Positions 35,930-46,437 of a stretch of DNA of 64,000 bases are shown piece after piece. The stretch lies in contig NC_134015.1 of the NCBI RefSeq assembly GCF_040712315.1, forward strand, positions 8,537,945 to 8,601,944, read 5' to 3'. Source of the stretch: Castanea sativa. Lineage: Eukaryota > Streptophyta > Magnoliopsida > Fagales > Fagaceae. The notes under the pieces are model-generated. The model was not told the origin of the DNA and made no database searches. It saw only the letters and a program-made list of their open reading frames with translations. The translations under genes were made by a program, and so were the position numbers. Numbering within the stretch: position 1 is the stretch's first letter; the number at the start of each line of letters is the position of its first letter.

Positions 35930-37540
35930 AAAATGCATTGAACAGAGTTAACAAATGCAATCTTTAATACACAAACAACATCTAAATTAAATCTTTGAAA
36001 ACCATAAAAGAACAAAAGAACCTAAAACAAAATTGGAAAAGAAAAAAAATACATATTTTTTCTCTTCCAAGTTACACTTTGCTCAGTCTTTTGTAGTCTG
36101 AATTCTAAGAATGCATCTTACAATTCTAGCCACCAAATTTCCACTATGGAAGTTTCAAGTGTGTAATGGTCATAAGCACTATAGTGTTAGGCATATTTTT
36201 ACTAATAATTAAAAGCATATAATTCTTGTAATTCAAACAGTTTTATTTTTTGATAAGTTGTAATTCAAATAGTTAATTCTTTAGATAGACTATTATTTCT
36301 GCTTTAATTTTATAGTTTTTTTTTCCTATTTATAGGCAAAAAGAAACTTCTGAGTGTATGAACCATTCAACATAGTTCTCCAAATTCACCTGAGACACTG
36401 TATACACACCATGTCCTCTATTCCTTAATTTTTCTTTTTGACCCTTTTCCATAATAATAAAAAAATTTAAAACCCATGGCAAAAAGAAAAAAAATCCGTT
36501 ACTGAACAACAACATTAAAACAAAATCGCAGGTTGTACACAACAGCTTATTTTATGACATGAAGAGATTATAAATCAGGCTTCAATCCGAAATATGTGGG
36601 ATCCATTTGTATTTATAAAAATTTGGAACTGGATTAACAGATTATCATTAATTCTACGTACATAAATTGTTAGATGGGTTAGTCGTATTGTTAAGTTTTT
36701 GTAAATACTTTTTTTTGGAGGCTTTTGTTGCTATTCTTCTTGAAGGTGCAGGAGCAATTATGTTTTTTTCAATAAAAGTTTCTCACAGAATTCTAAAAAA
36801 TGAAAAAAAAAATTAACTCTAGCATTAAAAAACCCAAACAAAGGTCTTTTTTTTTTTTTTACCTTGACAGGTTCAACATTCGACCTGAGGTTAATCTTCT
36901 GTGTTAGTCCTATATTCCTGAAATCATTCAAAATGTTAAAAGCCAAACAAAGAATATAAATTGAAAAGACAAAGCTTTGATTCAAAAACCCAAAACACAA
37001 ATCTAACCAAAAAACCTAAAACCCAACCAAAATACCCAAAACTAAGTCATAAATCTTAGTTATACTCAAATCAAAGGAAAACATTCTAGCTTTGAGACAG
37101 AAACCCAAAAACCTAAATCAAAACCAACCCAACCAAAATACCCAAAACTAACTCATATTCTTAGTTCAAAACAAATTCGAAGGGAAAAAATAATTAAAAA
37201 TAAATAAATAAATAAAATAAAAGCAGCGAAAAAAACATGCTAACCTTTAGAATATACTATTGCGAGATGAAATGGGGCAGAGAACGAATAGAGCAAATGG
37301 CAGTTAGAATGAATATTGAAAAGATCGAGGGAAGGGTTTTTCTTTTGCTGATTTGTGTTGAACGAATAGGTTTAACATTTGATTTTTTAGAGTTTTAAGA
37401 CTCATACTGTACAACCTTTCGCGTTTTAACTTTTAAAGTGGCAGAATTTTAATTGGGCTTTTTTCTTACATTGAAGAACAACTTTAATTTTAAGATTCAA
37501 CTTTCTTTCAGCCTTTGCTTTAATATATAGTATATAATAT
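35930..37540. repeat. Dispersed repeat, copy 2 (unclassified)
   Basis: Same landmarks as copy 1 with extra internal AT-rich sequence, including a second internal block of AACCCAAAACCTAAA-type repeats at 36960-37160. No coding capacity. Confidence 0.45.
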
Positions 37541-37910
37541 ATTCATAGTTTCAAATTTTTAATAGTATATTTTACAGTTATTTGCATTGTCATATTCACA
37601 AAAGTAAGAGAAAATTAAAGTCTTAGAATATTTCATATCTCTAAACCATATTCTAAGTTTCTATCAAAAAGAATTTAAAAATTAATTTATTAATTAATTA
37701 AAAATAAAAACGCCACAAGCAGAGGAGAGTCACCTAAAAAGGAAAAGAGAACAAAGTTAATAAAAGATGTATTTTTAAATATAAAAATAAAAAGGGGCTT
37801 AAACAAATCAAAAATATAAAAAAGTGTGAAAAGAAGATGAATAGAGAAATGACACCTTGTAAAAAGTACTCCAGCTCAAAAATTGATGGAGACTGGGAGC
37901 TTTCATCTTT

Positions 37911-38690
37911 TTTTTTTTTTATAAGTAAGAAGAAAATATTATTGAAAAAGGAATAGTAAGAAAAATACATAGATCTAGTACATGGTAGTGAATAAAGGGT
38001 AAAAAGTAACAAGTAGCCACTAAGCTATTCTAAGAGATAAAAGAAAATCCATAAGTATAGAACAATATGAGAGACCCTAACTCCGAAAGCAATCAAAGAG
38101 GGTCCGTTAGTATAAATCTAACAACTAAACCAAAGATTTTCCACTATCCTCAAAAGAACACAAATTATGTTCAGTCCAAATAGTCCACATTAAACATCCT
38201 GGAACCAAATTCCAAACATCAGAATTATGCTTCTCAAGCCAATGATACTAAGAAAATAATAAGCCGCAACTAAACCTGGCATGACCCAATCGATCCAAAC
38301 AACCGAAGCATATACATCTACAAAGAATGAGCTACTGAACAAAAAATTAGCAAGTGATACATAGATTCCTCATTACAACAACACATACAACAACAATTCA
38401 CCAAAAGGCGACCACGAAACATAAGATTATCTAAAGTTAGAATCTAACTATGAGCTGCAGTCCACATAAAAAATGTCACCATTTTAGGAACCTTAACTTT
38501 CTAAATGCCCTTCCAAGGGAAAGTAGAAAGAGTTGCATTTCGAATCTTATGATAAAAAAAACGAATGTCAAACTTTCCACTTTCATTGAGACGCCAACAA
38601 AGACGGTCACACCCTTCACCTCTAGGAATCTAAGTTTGGAAGATGAATAGAAGAATGGCACCTTGAGAAGCCTTGATCCACACCCTCGCA
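37911..38690 (-). pseudogene. LINE 3' remnant with zf-RVT domain
   Basis: The minus strand reads CWRLNESGKFDIRFFYHKIR, then after frame shifts VPKMVTFFMWTAAHS, LTLDNLMFRGRLLVNCCCMC and SMYHLLIFCSVAHSLWMYM. This is the zinc-binding region (zf-RVT) found after the reverse transcriptase of plant LINEs. It ends in an A-run complement at 37911-37922, consistent with the LINE 3' tail. The RT core is missing and several stops are present. Confidence 0.85.
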
Positions 38691-38989
38691 TTCTAAATAC
38701 TGTGCAAGAATACTTGGAATAAAACTCAGAACTAAGGACCATGTTTCCCTTACAAAAGAACTCGTGTCATTCTCTGCTAATGTGCATGAGAGATGGTTTT
38801 CCAACATGGATCAGGTACAATTAGTTTTGTTTCTCGGGGTGCTTCTACTGGGCACAATGTTGGGCCAGCAACCATTTCAGATTCAAGATATACAGACCAA
38901 TATAAAATTTCACGAGTTCAAACTACTCGTGAGCCCAATCGAGCACCCCACAAGCCGATCTTGAGGCTCAAATCAAGCTCAAGCTGAGA

Positions 38990-39058
38990 CTGAGCTCTGG
39001 TCGTTCCTCATTGAGGCAAGCCAAGCCAAAGCCACTTGGCTTGTTTACATCCCTAGAC
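38990..39058. mobile_element. Single hAT-like terminus
   Basis: CCAAGCCAAAGCCACTTGGC then TTGTTTACATCCCTA matches the complement of a common plant hAT/MITE end (TAGGGATGTAAAC followed by GCCAAG/GAGCC subrepeats). No partner end was located upstream, so this is an orphan terminus. Confidence 0.4.
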
Positions 39059-39539
39059 TTGCAGTCATCATTCATTGGTATGGAAGATGAAAGGCTGTAG
39101 TAAAGAAGGAACATCAAACCAGACAAGGGCGTCTGAGAGAATCTACGTTCAATTATCAATTTTCTACAAGAGATCGAGGTCCGACTAACATGAACAGGAT
39201 GCTCAATAGGGTAGGGCAGGGATGCCAGATTCTAGTCTGGACCTTCGACATGGATATGCCCTGAAGCCTAAATTTCCAAATCCCAAATATATGCAGTCCC
39301 TAATGGTAATAGTCACCCTCACTGAAGTTGCATTTGAAAATTCTATTATTTCTTCCATTCTAGAAACCTTTTTTTTTTCTTTCCTGATAAGTACTTCCAT
39401 TCAAGAGACATATATATTACAAGCCCAAAGAAAACACCCATTTGGTTTTGCTAAACCCAGAACATCTATGGTGCAACATTCCAACACTAAGTTGGTTGGT
39501 GTGAATTTTCTAGCTACTGGCATCAAAGACTAGAGGTAT

Positions 39540-40248
39540 CATGTATTTTCTATTGATTGTTAATTATTCCTAAAGACAACCTTCGATTCCAAACAAGGAA
39601 AAAAAACATAAACTGAAGCACATAGATTTAAAGAACACTTCTTTATTTACTACAGTTGGTTTTGGACATAAAGAATACAAGAATAAAATCCTCTTGATTG
39701 TTCTTCAATTCTACCTACAAGTTCCAATCCAGATTTTTCTCCCTTTTCAATCATGTTTCTTCTCCTTTAAAAAAAAAATGAATAAATAAATAAAATAATA
39801 ATAATAATAATAATAATAAAAACTACAGCAAAAACAGAAAATTTTGTTACTCTTTTTCTTTAGATTTCAGCAAGAACATAATCTTTCCCTTCTCTTTTAA
39901 TGGCATAATTCTTCTCTATTTGAGAGCAGTATCTGTTGGAGAGATATGTATGACAAGAAACTATCACATAGAGAGAGAATGACATATGCATAGGAGAGAA
40001 GCAAAAATGAAAAGATAGAAAACAATGGAGACAGAATCAATCCACTAGTCTGTATATACCGTAATCTATAAAAGGCCCACCTTACCCTCTGTAGTTTTCT
40101 AGGACTGGATTGTGCAAGTAGTGCTACTCCCATGAAATGGTTAAACCGGTTGCTTCCATAAGAAAGCACGGAAAAATCACAGAAAGGGCCCACACTTCCT
40201 CTTGTTTATGAGATAGGAGAATGAATCACACAACTAACATGACCTTTA
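39540..40248 (-). other. 3' flank of the PPR gene
   Basis: Downstream (minus-strand) sequence with (AAT)n near 39795-39820 and no further coding domain. It may include the 3' UTR; no clear boundary signal stands out. Confidence 0.4.
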
Positions 40249-42456
40249 TCAATAAGGGCATTTTGCTTTAAAGAAGTCAGCCTCCACTATTGATTTAAAA
40301 CCAAAATATAAATCATATTGAACAAGGGAATTTGTATTTGACGTTAAATGCTCCAAAGTTGCATAAATGGCATTACAATGAGGATGGGTTCTATCTTCTA
40401 CAGAGAACACATGAACGTTGCTTTCCAACTCAATCCAACTACACCCAGGAGCCTTTTTTATGCCTAAGCTCCTTAATCTCTTCCTCACATTCATCTTCTC
40501 TCCCCATTTGCCCAATATTGAATGCATGTTAGACAGAATAACATGAGCAGATACTGCCTTAGGATCCAAATTGAAGATCTTCTCAGCCACTCTCCCAATC
40601 AACTCCATTTTTGTCCAGAACCAACAGGCACTAAGTAAAGCTCCCCAGACAACCCCATCTGCTTCAATAGGCATTGCTTTTATGAACTCCTCAGCTTCTT
40701 GTAGATAGCCTGAACGGCCAAGAAGATCCACCACACATGCATAGTGTTCCAAAGTTGGTGTTACTCCATAACTTTTTTGCATTAAATGGAAAAATTTCAT
40801 CCCTTCATCGACTAGACCAGCACGACCACAAGCAGACAGAATCCCCACAAAGGTAGCTCCATTGGGAACAACTCCTTGCTTTAACATTTCCTCAAAGAGT
40901 AAAATTGCTTTGGAGCCAAGCCCATGATGTGCATATCCATTGATAAGAGCAGACCACGCTGCCACATTGGGGGAAGAGATGCTACTAAATGATTTTTGTG
41001 CATTGGAGATGCTCCCACATTTGGAGTACATATCTACAAGAGATGTTCCAACATAAGCATTTGATTCAAATGGCGTTTTGATCACATGGGCGTGAAGTAA
41101 TTCTCCTAGCTGAAGAGATCCAAGGCATGTACAGGCATGAAAAAGAGCAGAAAAAGTTGATCTAGTATGGTCTATTGATAATCTGTGCATAGTCATGTAT
41201 AGTTTGAAAGCCTCTTCATGTCGATGATTTTGAATGTAACCTGACATCATTGAATTCCATGTCACTGGGTTTCTTTCCCCTTTTGTTTCTTCAAACAGCT
41301 TCAAAGCTTTATCAATTTCTCCATTCCTGGAATACACAGAAATCATGGTATTAAAAGAAATTATAGTTCTTTCCGCCATTCTATTAAACAGTTTCTCAGA
41401 TTTCTCGACTTGGCCACTCATTGCATAACCTTTAATCATCATATTATATGATACTGGATTCTTTTCAACTAGCCTACCAAAAATAAACTCAGCATCTACA
41501 ATCCTACCCATAAATATGAGCCCTCCAATAAGTGAATTTGAAGCATTTAAACCTGGGTTTCCCATCCAATCATAAACTCTCTTGGCCTCATCAATAGCTT
41601 CACAATCACAATAGAATTCAATTAATGCACTAACAATCAAGTGATCAAATTCAAACCCATATTTTATCAAAAGCCCATGAGCAATCATCCCTTCTCTTAG
41701 GCTTCCTAGTCTTCCACAAGCCCTTATAACACAATCCAAAGTAAACTCATTAGGCTTCACCTCACCACTTCCCCTCATCCTCCTAAACAACTCTAAAGCC
41801 CATTCACACCCATCCTCCCTCCTTGCATACCCAGAAATCAACGTAGTCCACACCACAACATCCCTGGATGGCATCTTATTAAACACATCCAAAGCCTCAC
41901 TCATCAAGTTACATTGCACATACCCCACAAGCATCAAACTCCACAACAACTCATTTTTACCGTGCAACTCATCAAACACCCGCTTTGCTCCTTCAATATC
42001 AATACAACTTGCGTAAAGGTACAACAATGCACTACCCACAAGCTCAAATCTCTCAAACCCAGATTTCAAAACTAGACAATGTAGCTCTTCTCCCTCACAA
42101 ACTGACCGGGACCGCGCACATATACTTAAAGTAGTCGAAAAAGTGGTCTCATTGAGCTTTATATTACTACTGTGCATAATTGAAGTTAGTTTCAGAGCTT
42201 CATAGTATTGCCACCATTTGGAGTAACCTGATATCATGGTGTTCCATGAGACAACAGTTCGTCTAGGCATTTCGTCGAACAGGTTCCGAGCAAAGTCGAG
42301 CTGGCCATTTTTGGAGTACTTAGTTATAGAAATGTTGGTAGAAACTATGTAGTTGTGAGGGGCTTGTGGAGATTGACAAAGGGTTGTGAAGAACTTGAAA
42401 CTCTTCCTCGAGACACTCCGCTTCCAGGTTCCTAGAAATGAATGCTTCAGCAACAT
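40249..42456 (-). CDS. Pentatricopeptide repeat protein, PLS class, E/E+ type, 735 aa
   Basis: Long intronless ORF with a basic, Ser/Phe-rich, acid-poor N-terminus (residues 1-30) that fits an organelle-targeting peptide. It is followed by about 16 PPR motifs in P-L-S order, for example VVSWNTMISGYSK (68-80), VVVWTTLISGYAR, IISFNTMISVYSRNG, VTWNSMMSGYIQN and VAAWSALINGYAHHG. The C-terminus has an E region (SGYLQEAEEFIKAMP; GVVWGALLSAC) and E+ part (GCSWIE from about 671, then NVHVFSVEDRTHP), then stops after a nonstandard tail without a DYW deaminase domain. Family knowledge: such proteins bind specific organellar transcripts and usually support C-to-U editing, recruiting a deaminase in trans. 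Target and organelle are inferred only. The frame is free of stops over 2.2 kb, so it is very likely functional. Confidence 0.97.
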   Translation of the reverse strand: MLLKHSFLGTWKRSVSRKSFKFFTTLCQSPQAPHNYIVSTNISITKYSKNGQLDFARNLFDEMPRRTVVSWNTMISGYSKWWQYYEALKLTSIMHSSNIKLNETTFSTTLSICARSRSVCEGEELHCLVLKSGFERFELVGSALLYLYASCIDIEGAKRVFDELHGKNELLWSLMLVGYVQCNLMSEALDVFNKMPSRDVVVWTTLISGYARREDGCEWALELFRRMRGSGEVKPNEFTLDCVIRACGRLGSLREGMIAHGLLIKYGFEFDHLIVSALIEFYCDCEAIDEAKRVYDWMGNPGLNASNSLIGGLIFMGRIVDAEFIFGRLVEKNPVSYNMMIKGYAMSGQVEKSEKLFNRMAERTIISFNTMISVYSRNGEIDKALKLFEETKGERNPVTWNSMMSGYIQNHRHEEAFKLYMTMHRLSIDHTRSTFSALFHACTCLGSLQLGELLHAHVIKTPFESNAYVGTSLVDMYSKCGSISNAQKSFSSISSPNVAAWSALINGYAHHGLGSKAILLFEEMLKQGVVPNGATFVGILSACGRAGLVDEGMKFFHLMQKSYGVTPTLEHYACVVDLLGRSGYLQEAEEFIKAMPIEADGVVWGALLSACWFWTKMELIGRVAEKIFNLDPKAVSAHVILSNMHSILGKWGEKMNVRKRLRSLGIKKAPGCSWIELESNVHVFSVEDRTHPHCNAIYATLEHLTSNTNSLVQYDLYFGFKSIVEADFFKAKCPY

Positions 42457-42961
42457 TAAGTGTGCTTATCACCTTGTTGGCGTATGCATCAGCGAAAGAA
42501 ACAGATTGCTCAAACGCACAATTTTTCCTGTTTGAAAGAAGTCCAAGAAAATCATTTACTAAAACGTGCTATTTTCATTCTTCACTTCTCTAATAGGAAG
42601 CACGGACATGAAAAATATTAGTTATAGCATTATGAGTTAGCAATGTGGGCAAGTCCCAATTTTGTTTTGTTCAATTTGTGTAACATTTTTATTATATTAT
42701 GTATCTTTATCTCCATAATTTTTGTCTCTTTTTTTTTTTTTTTTTAAACTCTGTCACTCACCCTCAGCCCCAAACAAACTATTACCCAATAGGCCAATAA
42801 GTATAACTATATTCACATCTCAATGTCTCAATCACTCAGCAGTTGCAAAAACAAATAACAGTCTCGGATTCACAAACATTATAAACGTATGGAGTGGAGA
42901 GAGAAAACTCATATCAAAATCAATGTAAGGTTACGAAGATGAAGGAGAGAGAAAAAAAAAA

Positions 42962-43150
42962 TACTTGAAATAGGCAGATTGGGATTCGGGATGGAGGTTG
43001 GAGGCTGCAGCAGCCGGTATATGAAGTGGGGCAGGCGGATCAAGCGACCGGCGGCGACTGGAGGCGTGCTTGATGCGTGGGTCAGTGGCGGCGGTGTGAG
43101 TCTTGCATGGATGACCGGCGGAGTGGCTGACGGCTGTGGCAGCGCAGCAA
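42962..43150 (+). repeat. GC-rich dispersed repeat, copy 1
   Basis: Near-identical to 51080-51225: ATACTTGAAATAGGCA, GGAGGCTxCAGCAGCCGGTA, CTGGAGGCGTGC, TGATGCGTGGGTCAGTGG. The shared short ORF is coding-like in appearance but has no recognised domain. It could be a captured exon or transposon leader. Confidence 0.7.
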
Positions 43151-43159
43151 GCCTGCGAG

Positions 43160-43430
43160 TCTCTCTTCTCTAGTCCATCTCCAGTCTCTGTCTCTCGGTC
43201 TCTCTCGACTTTCTCTTTTTTTTTTTTTCTGAATTTGGTTTGTAACGTTAATGGTTAATGGGTTTTAATTTTTTTTGGGTTGGGCTGGGCTGGGCTGTGG
43301 GTTAATATCTTAGGAGAGGGGGACCCAACTATAAAAAACCCAAAGTATATCTAATAAATTTTTTTTTTGGTCTTGGGGCAGGAGAGCCGGGCCCCTTGGG
43401 CTCCTCATGGGTCCGTCCAGAGAGAGAAGG
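43160..43430. other. Transposon-like right end
   Basis: TTGGGTTGGGCTGGGCTGGGC, then GGGCCCCTTGGGCTCCTC and ATGGGTCCGTCC resemble the right end of the hAT-like element at 25557-26302 (GGGCCCCCACATGGGTCTGT). No left end was found. Confidence 0.35.
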
Positions 43431-44357
43431 GCAAAGAGAAAACACAGATCTTTATAGATAGATAGATACATAGACTATGCGTACGTAGACTCATATATTT
43501 TTATTTAATTGATATTACATATAAATATAATGAATTATTATTAATTTGACAAAAATGTATAATTAGTTATTTATTTATGCATTAAGTAGTTGTTGTTTTA
43601 CTAATTTTTAAACAATTAATAATGTTTTTAAACTATTATACGATATAGTTGTATTGTATACTAAATTGTGTTTGGAATATTATTGTATATAATATGAAAA
43701 TTGAATATACAGGAAAAAAATTATATATATATAATCATTTTATATTTTATACCCTTATCAACAAATTCTTAGCTCCAACATTGTTGACTTATCTAGAAAA
43801 AAAAACCTTGGAACCACCACTAGTTACACTGTGCATTTTTTTTTTATAGTAGAAATTTGTTATTTTTCCTTGGTTCTAGGTTCCAATGTGAATATCTTTT
43901 TTATAATTTGAAATACGTGTTATTCAATATATATTTTTCATATTTCCTTTTTTTTGGAGCAATGATTTTTTTAGAGCGTTTTAACCTATGATATTCACTC
44001 CTGATGATAGCTCTTTATTATCAGATCAAGACACCAATCAATTTTTGGTATAGACAAAGATTGAACTATAAATCTCTTAGTCGTTTTGTATTTTCTGGTT
44101 GGTGAGAAAGTACAAAAAAATGAGAACTTTTGTTTATTTTAGGTGGGTAAAAGTTTTTTGGTAGGTGAGAAAGTAATAGTTTTTTTAATAATTATTTGTG
44201 GATTTGAGTTGTAATTATTTGGTTGGTGAGATAGTGCAAAAAATTGGTTTTATTTTTTATGGGTATTGAGTTATTTGGTTGCTGAGAATGTGTAGGAATT
44301 TGAAATAAAATTATGATAAATTATCTTGTGGTTTTTTTATTAAAAATTAATTTAATA

Positions 44358-44361
<4 letters not shown>

Positions 44362-44409
<48 letters not shown>
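44362..44409. repeat. (GA)n microsatellite
   Basis: About 48 bp of GA repeats. Confidence 0.95.
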
Positions 44410-44410
<1 letters not shown>

Positions 44411-44717
44411 AACGGTTGTGATAAATGTTGTGACTACAAGCCGAGTTGTCAGGGAGAGTAAAGATGCTGCAATTGCAAAGTCGAGGAGAAGTTATGGCCA
44501 CAATAACTCTCTTAGTACCGTGTTTTAGGAAAAATGCAATTAGACATTATTTTTATATACATGTTAAATGAGTTAAGAATTTGAGTAATTAGTAGTTTTA
44601 TTTTATTTTATTTTTTGAACGGGCTTTTTGGTGAATATAGTTTTTATTTGTTGTTAATTTGCCTAATCTTCTTGTTTTTTGCGGTAGCTATTTTTACTAC
44701 TATTAGGGATATTTTTT

Positions 44718-44880
44718 AGAGTTGTGCTAGGCACACAACTAATTATCACAATATTTCACAACAATCAGTCCCTCATAGATCGAAATAAAATATTAAAATA
44801 TTAAACTAGAACTCACTATAGTTAAAAATCATAATGTTGTAAAAATATTGTGAAATTTTGTTGTGTCCATAGAATTTCTC
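44718..44880. mobile_element. Short MITE, about 163 bp
   Basis: Ends AGAGTTGTGCTAGGCACACAAC and the complement of AGAAATTCTATGGACACAAC are inverted repeats; CACAATATTTCACAAC pairs with ATTGTGAAATTTTG inside. No clear target duplication. Confidence 0.6.
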
Positions 44881-44925
44881 TAATGTTTATTATTGTTATT
44901 TGGTTTTTTATTTTTGAGAAGTGCT

Positions 44926-45082
44926 ATGTCTCTATAACACTTTCACAACAAATCATAGGTGATAAGTTGTTATTGGTGCTAATTTGAACATACCACTGAA
45001 ATTACTTTTTTGTCCACAATAACAACCTATAACAACCTGCCATTTAGAATTTTGTTAAAATATTATAGACTTAGCAATTCTC
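44926..45082. mobile_element. Short MITE, about 157 bp
   Basis: Ends GAGAAGTGCTATGTCT and the complement of GAGAATTGCTAAGTCTATAA are inverted repeats. Flanks TTTATTTTT and TTTATTATC are a possible 9-bp duplication (7/9). Core GTTGTTATTGGT is shared with 29029-29198. Confidence 0.6.
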
Positions 45083-45103
45083 TTTATTATCTACTAGCCT
45101 CTC

Positions 45104-45372
45104 AGAGACTTTTTTATTTTTTGGGTAAAGTTTAATTTAGAGCATTTATTATAATTTGAGATTACATTTTTCAATCACAAAAAAAAAAAAAAAAAACCTA
45201 GGGGTGTGATGAGTATTATGTGTGGTGAAATAATTTTTTATCACACCCCTAGGTTTTTTTGTGATTGAAAAATGGAGTAATCCCAAATTATAATAAAATG
45301 CGTTAAATTAACTCTTGCACAAAAAATAGAAGAGCCTCTGAACAAGTGTTCACGCACGTGCTCAGAGGCTAG
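45104..45372. mobile_element. Hairpin MITE, 269 bp, TA target
   Basis: Near-complete inverted repeat: outer arms CTAGCCTCT / AGAGGCTAG, inner arms GAGATTACATTTTTCAATCA and its near complement, closing on CCTAGGGGTGTGAT / ATCACACCCCTAGG. Flanked by TA on both sides (45102-45103, 45373-45374), as for Stowaway-type elements, though the TIR is not the classic Stowaway one. The CACTA element begins 34 bp further on. Confidence 0.75.
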
Positions 45373-45424
45373 TATTTTATAAGGTACATAACATTTTTTT
45401 ATAGACACTACAACAAAATATATT

Positions 45425-45935
45425 TTTAGTGAGGAAAAAATTCGTCACTAAAAGTCCAGTTTTTCGTCACTAAGAACCTTTAGCGACGAAATCGGACTTT
45501 TAGTGACAAAGCTCATTTCGTTGCTGAAACCCCGTTGCTAAAAGTCCTAGCGACGAAAATTTTCGTCACTAAAAGTCCGATTTGTTTTAAAAAGAAAAAA
45601 CTTTTAGCGACGAAAATATTTCGTCGCTAAATGTTTTCCTCGCTAAAAGCATTATTCAGTGACAAAAAGATTTCGTCACTAAAAACACTTCAGTTTATTA
45701 AATCATATTTAGTGATGAATAATTTCGTCACTAAAACTATTTTCGGGTACATATAGCGACAAAAAAATTCGTCACTAAAACTATTTTTAAGAAAATTCAG
45801 GCACATATAGTGACGAAAATTTTCGTCACTAAAACCATTTCTTACAAAATTTTGCTACATTTAGCAATGAAATATTTCGTCACTAAAACAATTTTTTGTT
45901 GCAATAATTGTGACGAAAAAATTCGTCACTAAAAC
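45425..45935. repeat. CACTA subterminal repeat array
   Basis: About 20 copies of a TTTCGTCACTAAAA / TTTTAGTGACGAAA motif in mixed orientation, many arranged as short hairpins. Presumed binding sites for the TnpA-like protein encoded by the element. Confidence 0.9.
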
Positions 45936-46437
45936 TTATTTTCTGTTTTTATTTTTTTCCTAGCTTTGATATTAACCTGTAACTTGTCATTACATTATTA
46001 AAACCTCAAATTTAAACAACACATTTATAAAAAAAGATCTATACATTTCACAAGTAAAAAATAAAGGAAGCATCCAATTCAAACAACTTCCATACAATAA
46101 AAGTTTGCAATACATACAATAACTCAAGATGTTTTAGAACAATACAAAAAGTGTAGCATAATATAATTAGAACTAATGAAAGATGTCCTCATATGTCTTC
46201 AAGTAATGCCAAAAGTAAATCTCCTAAAAGCCACCAATAAGAAATTTGCACAAATATAAAAACAATACTACATTAAAATCATAAAGTAAAAACATAAACT
46301 ATGTTATAAGAAACATTTCTAACAATGCATTAAGAGTAGCCACACTAATGAATTAAAATCACAACTCCTAATTTATAAGTTGTAGAAAGCAAATATAGAT
46401 TTTCAAATGTAATATAAAGTACTAACCAATAAATGTT

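Noticed and set aside
33556..43430. Single large hAT element with left end at 33556 and right end near 43430
   Set aside because: The two ends resemble hAT termini, but no matching 8-bp duplication was found and a gene-bearing 10-kb interval lies between; more likely unrelated fragments.
44313..44528. Arg-Glu repeat protein
   Set aside because: Translation of a (GA)n microsatellite.
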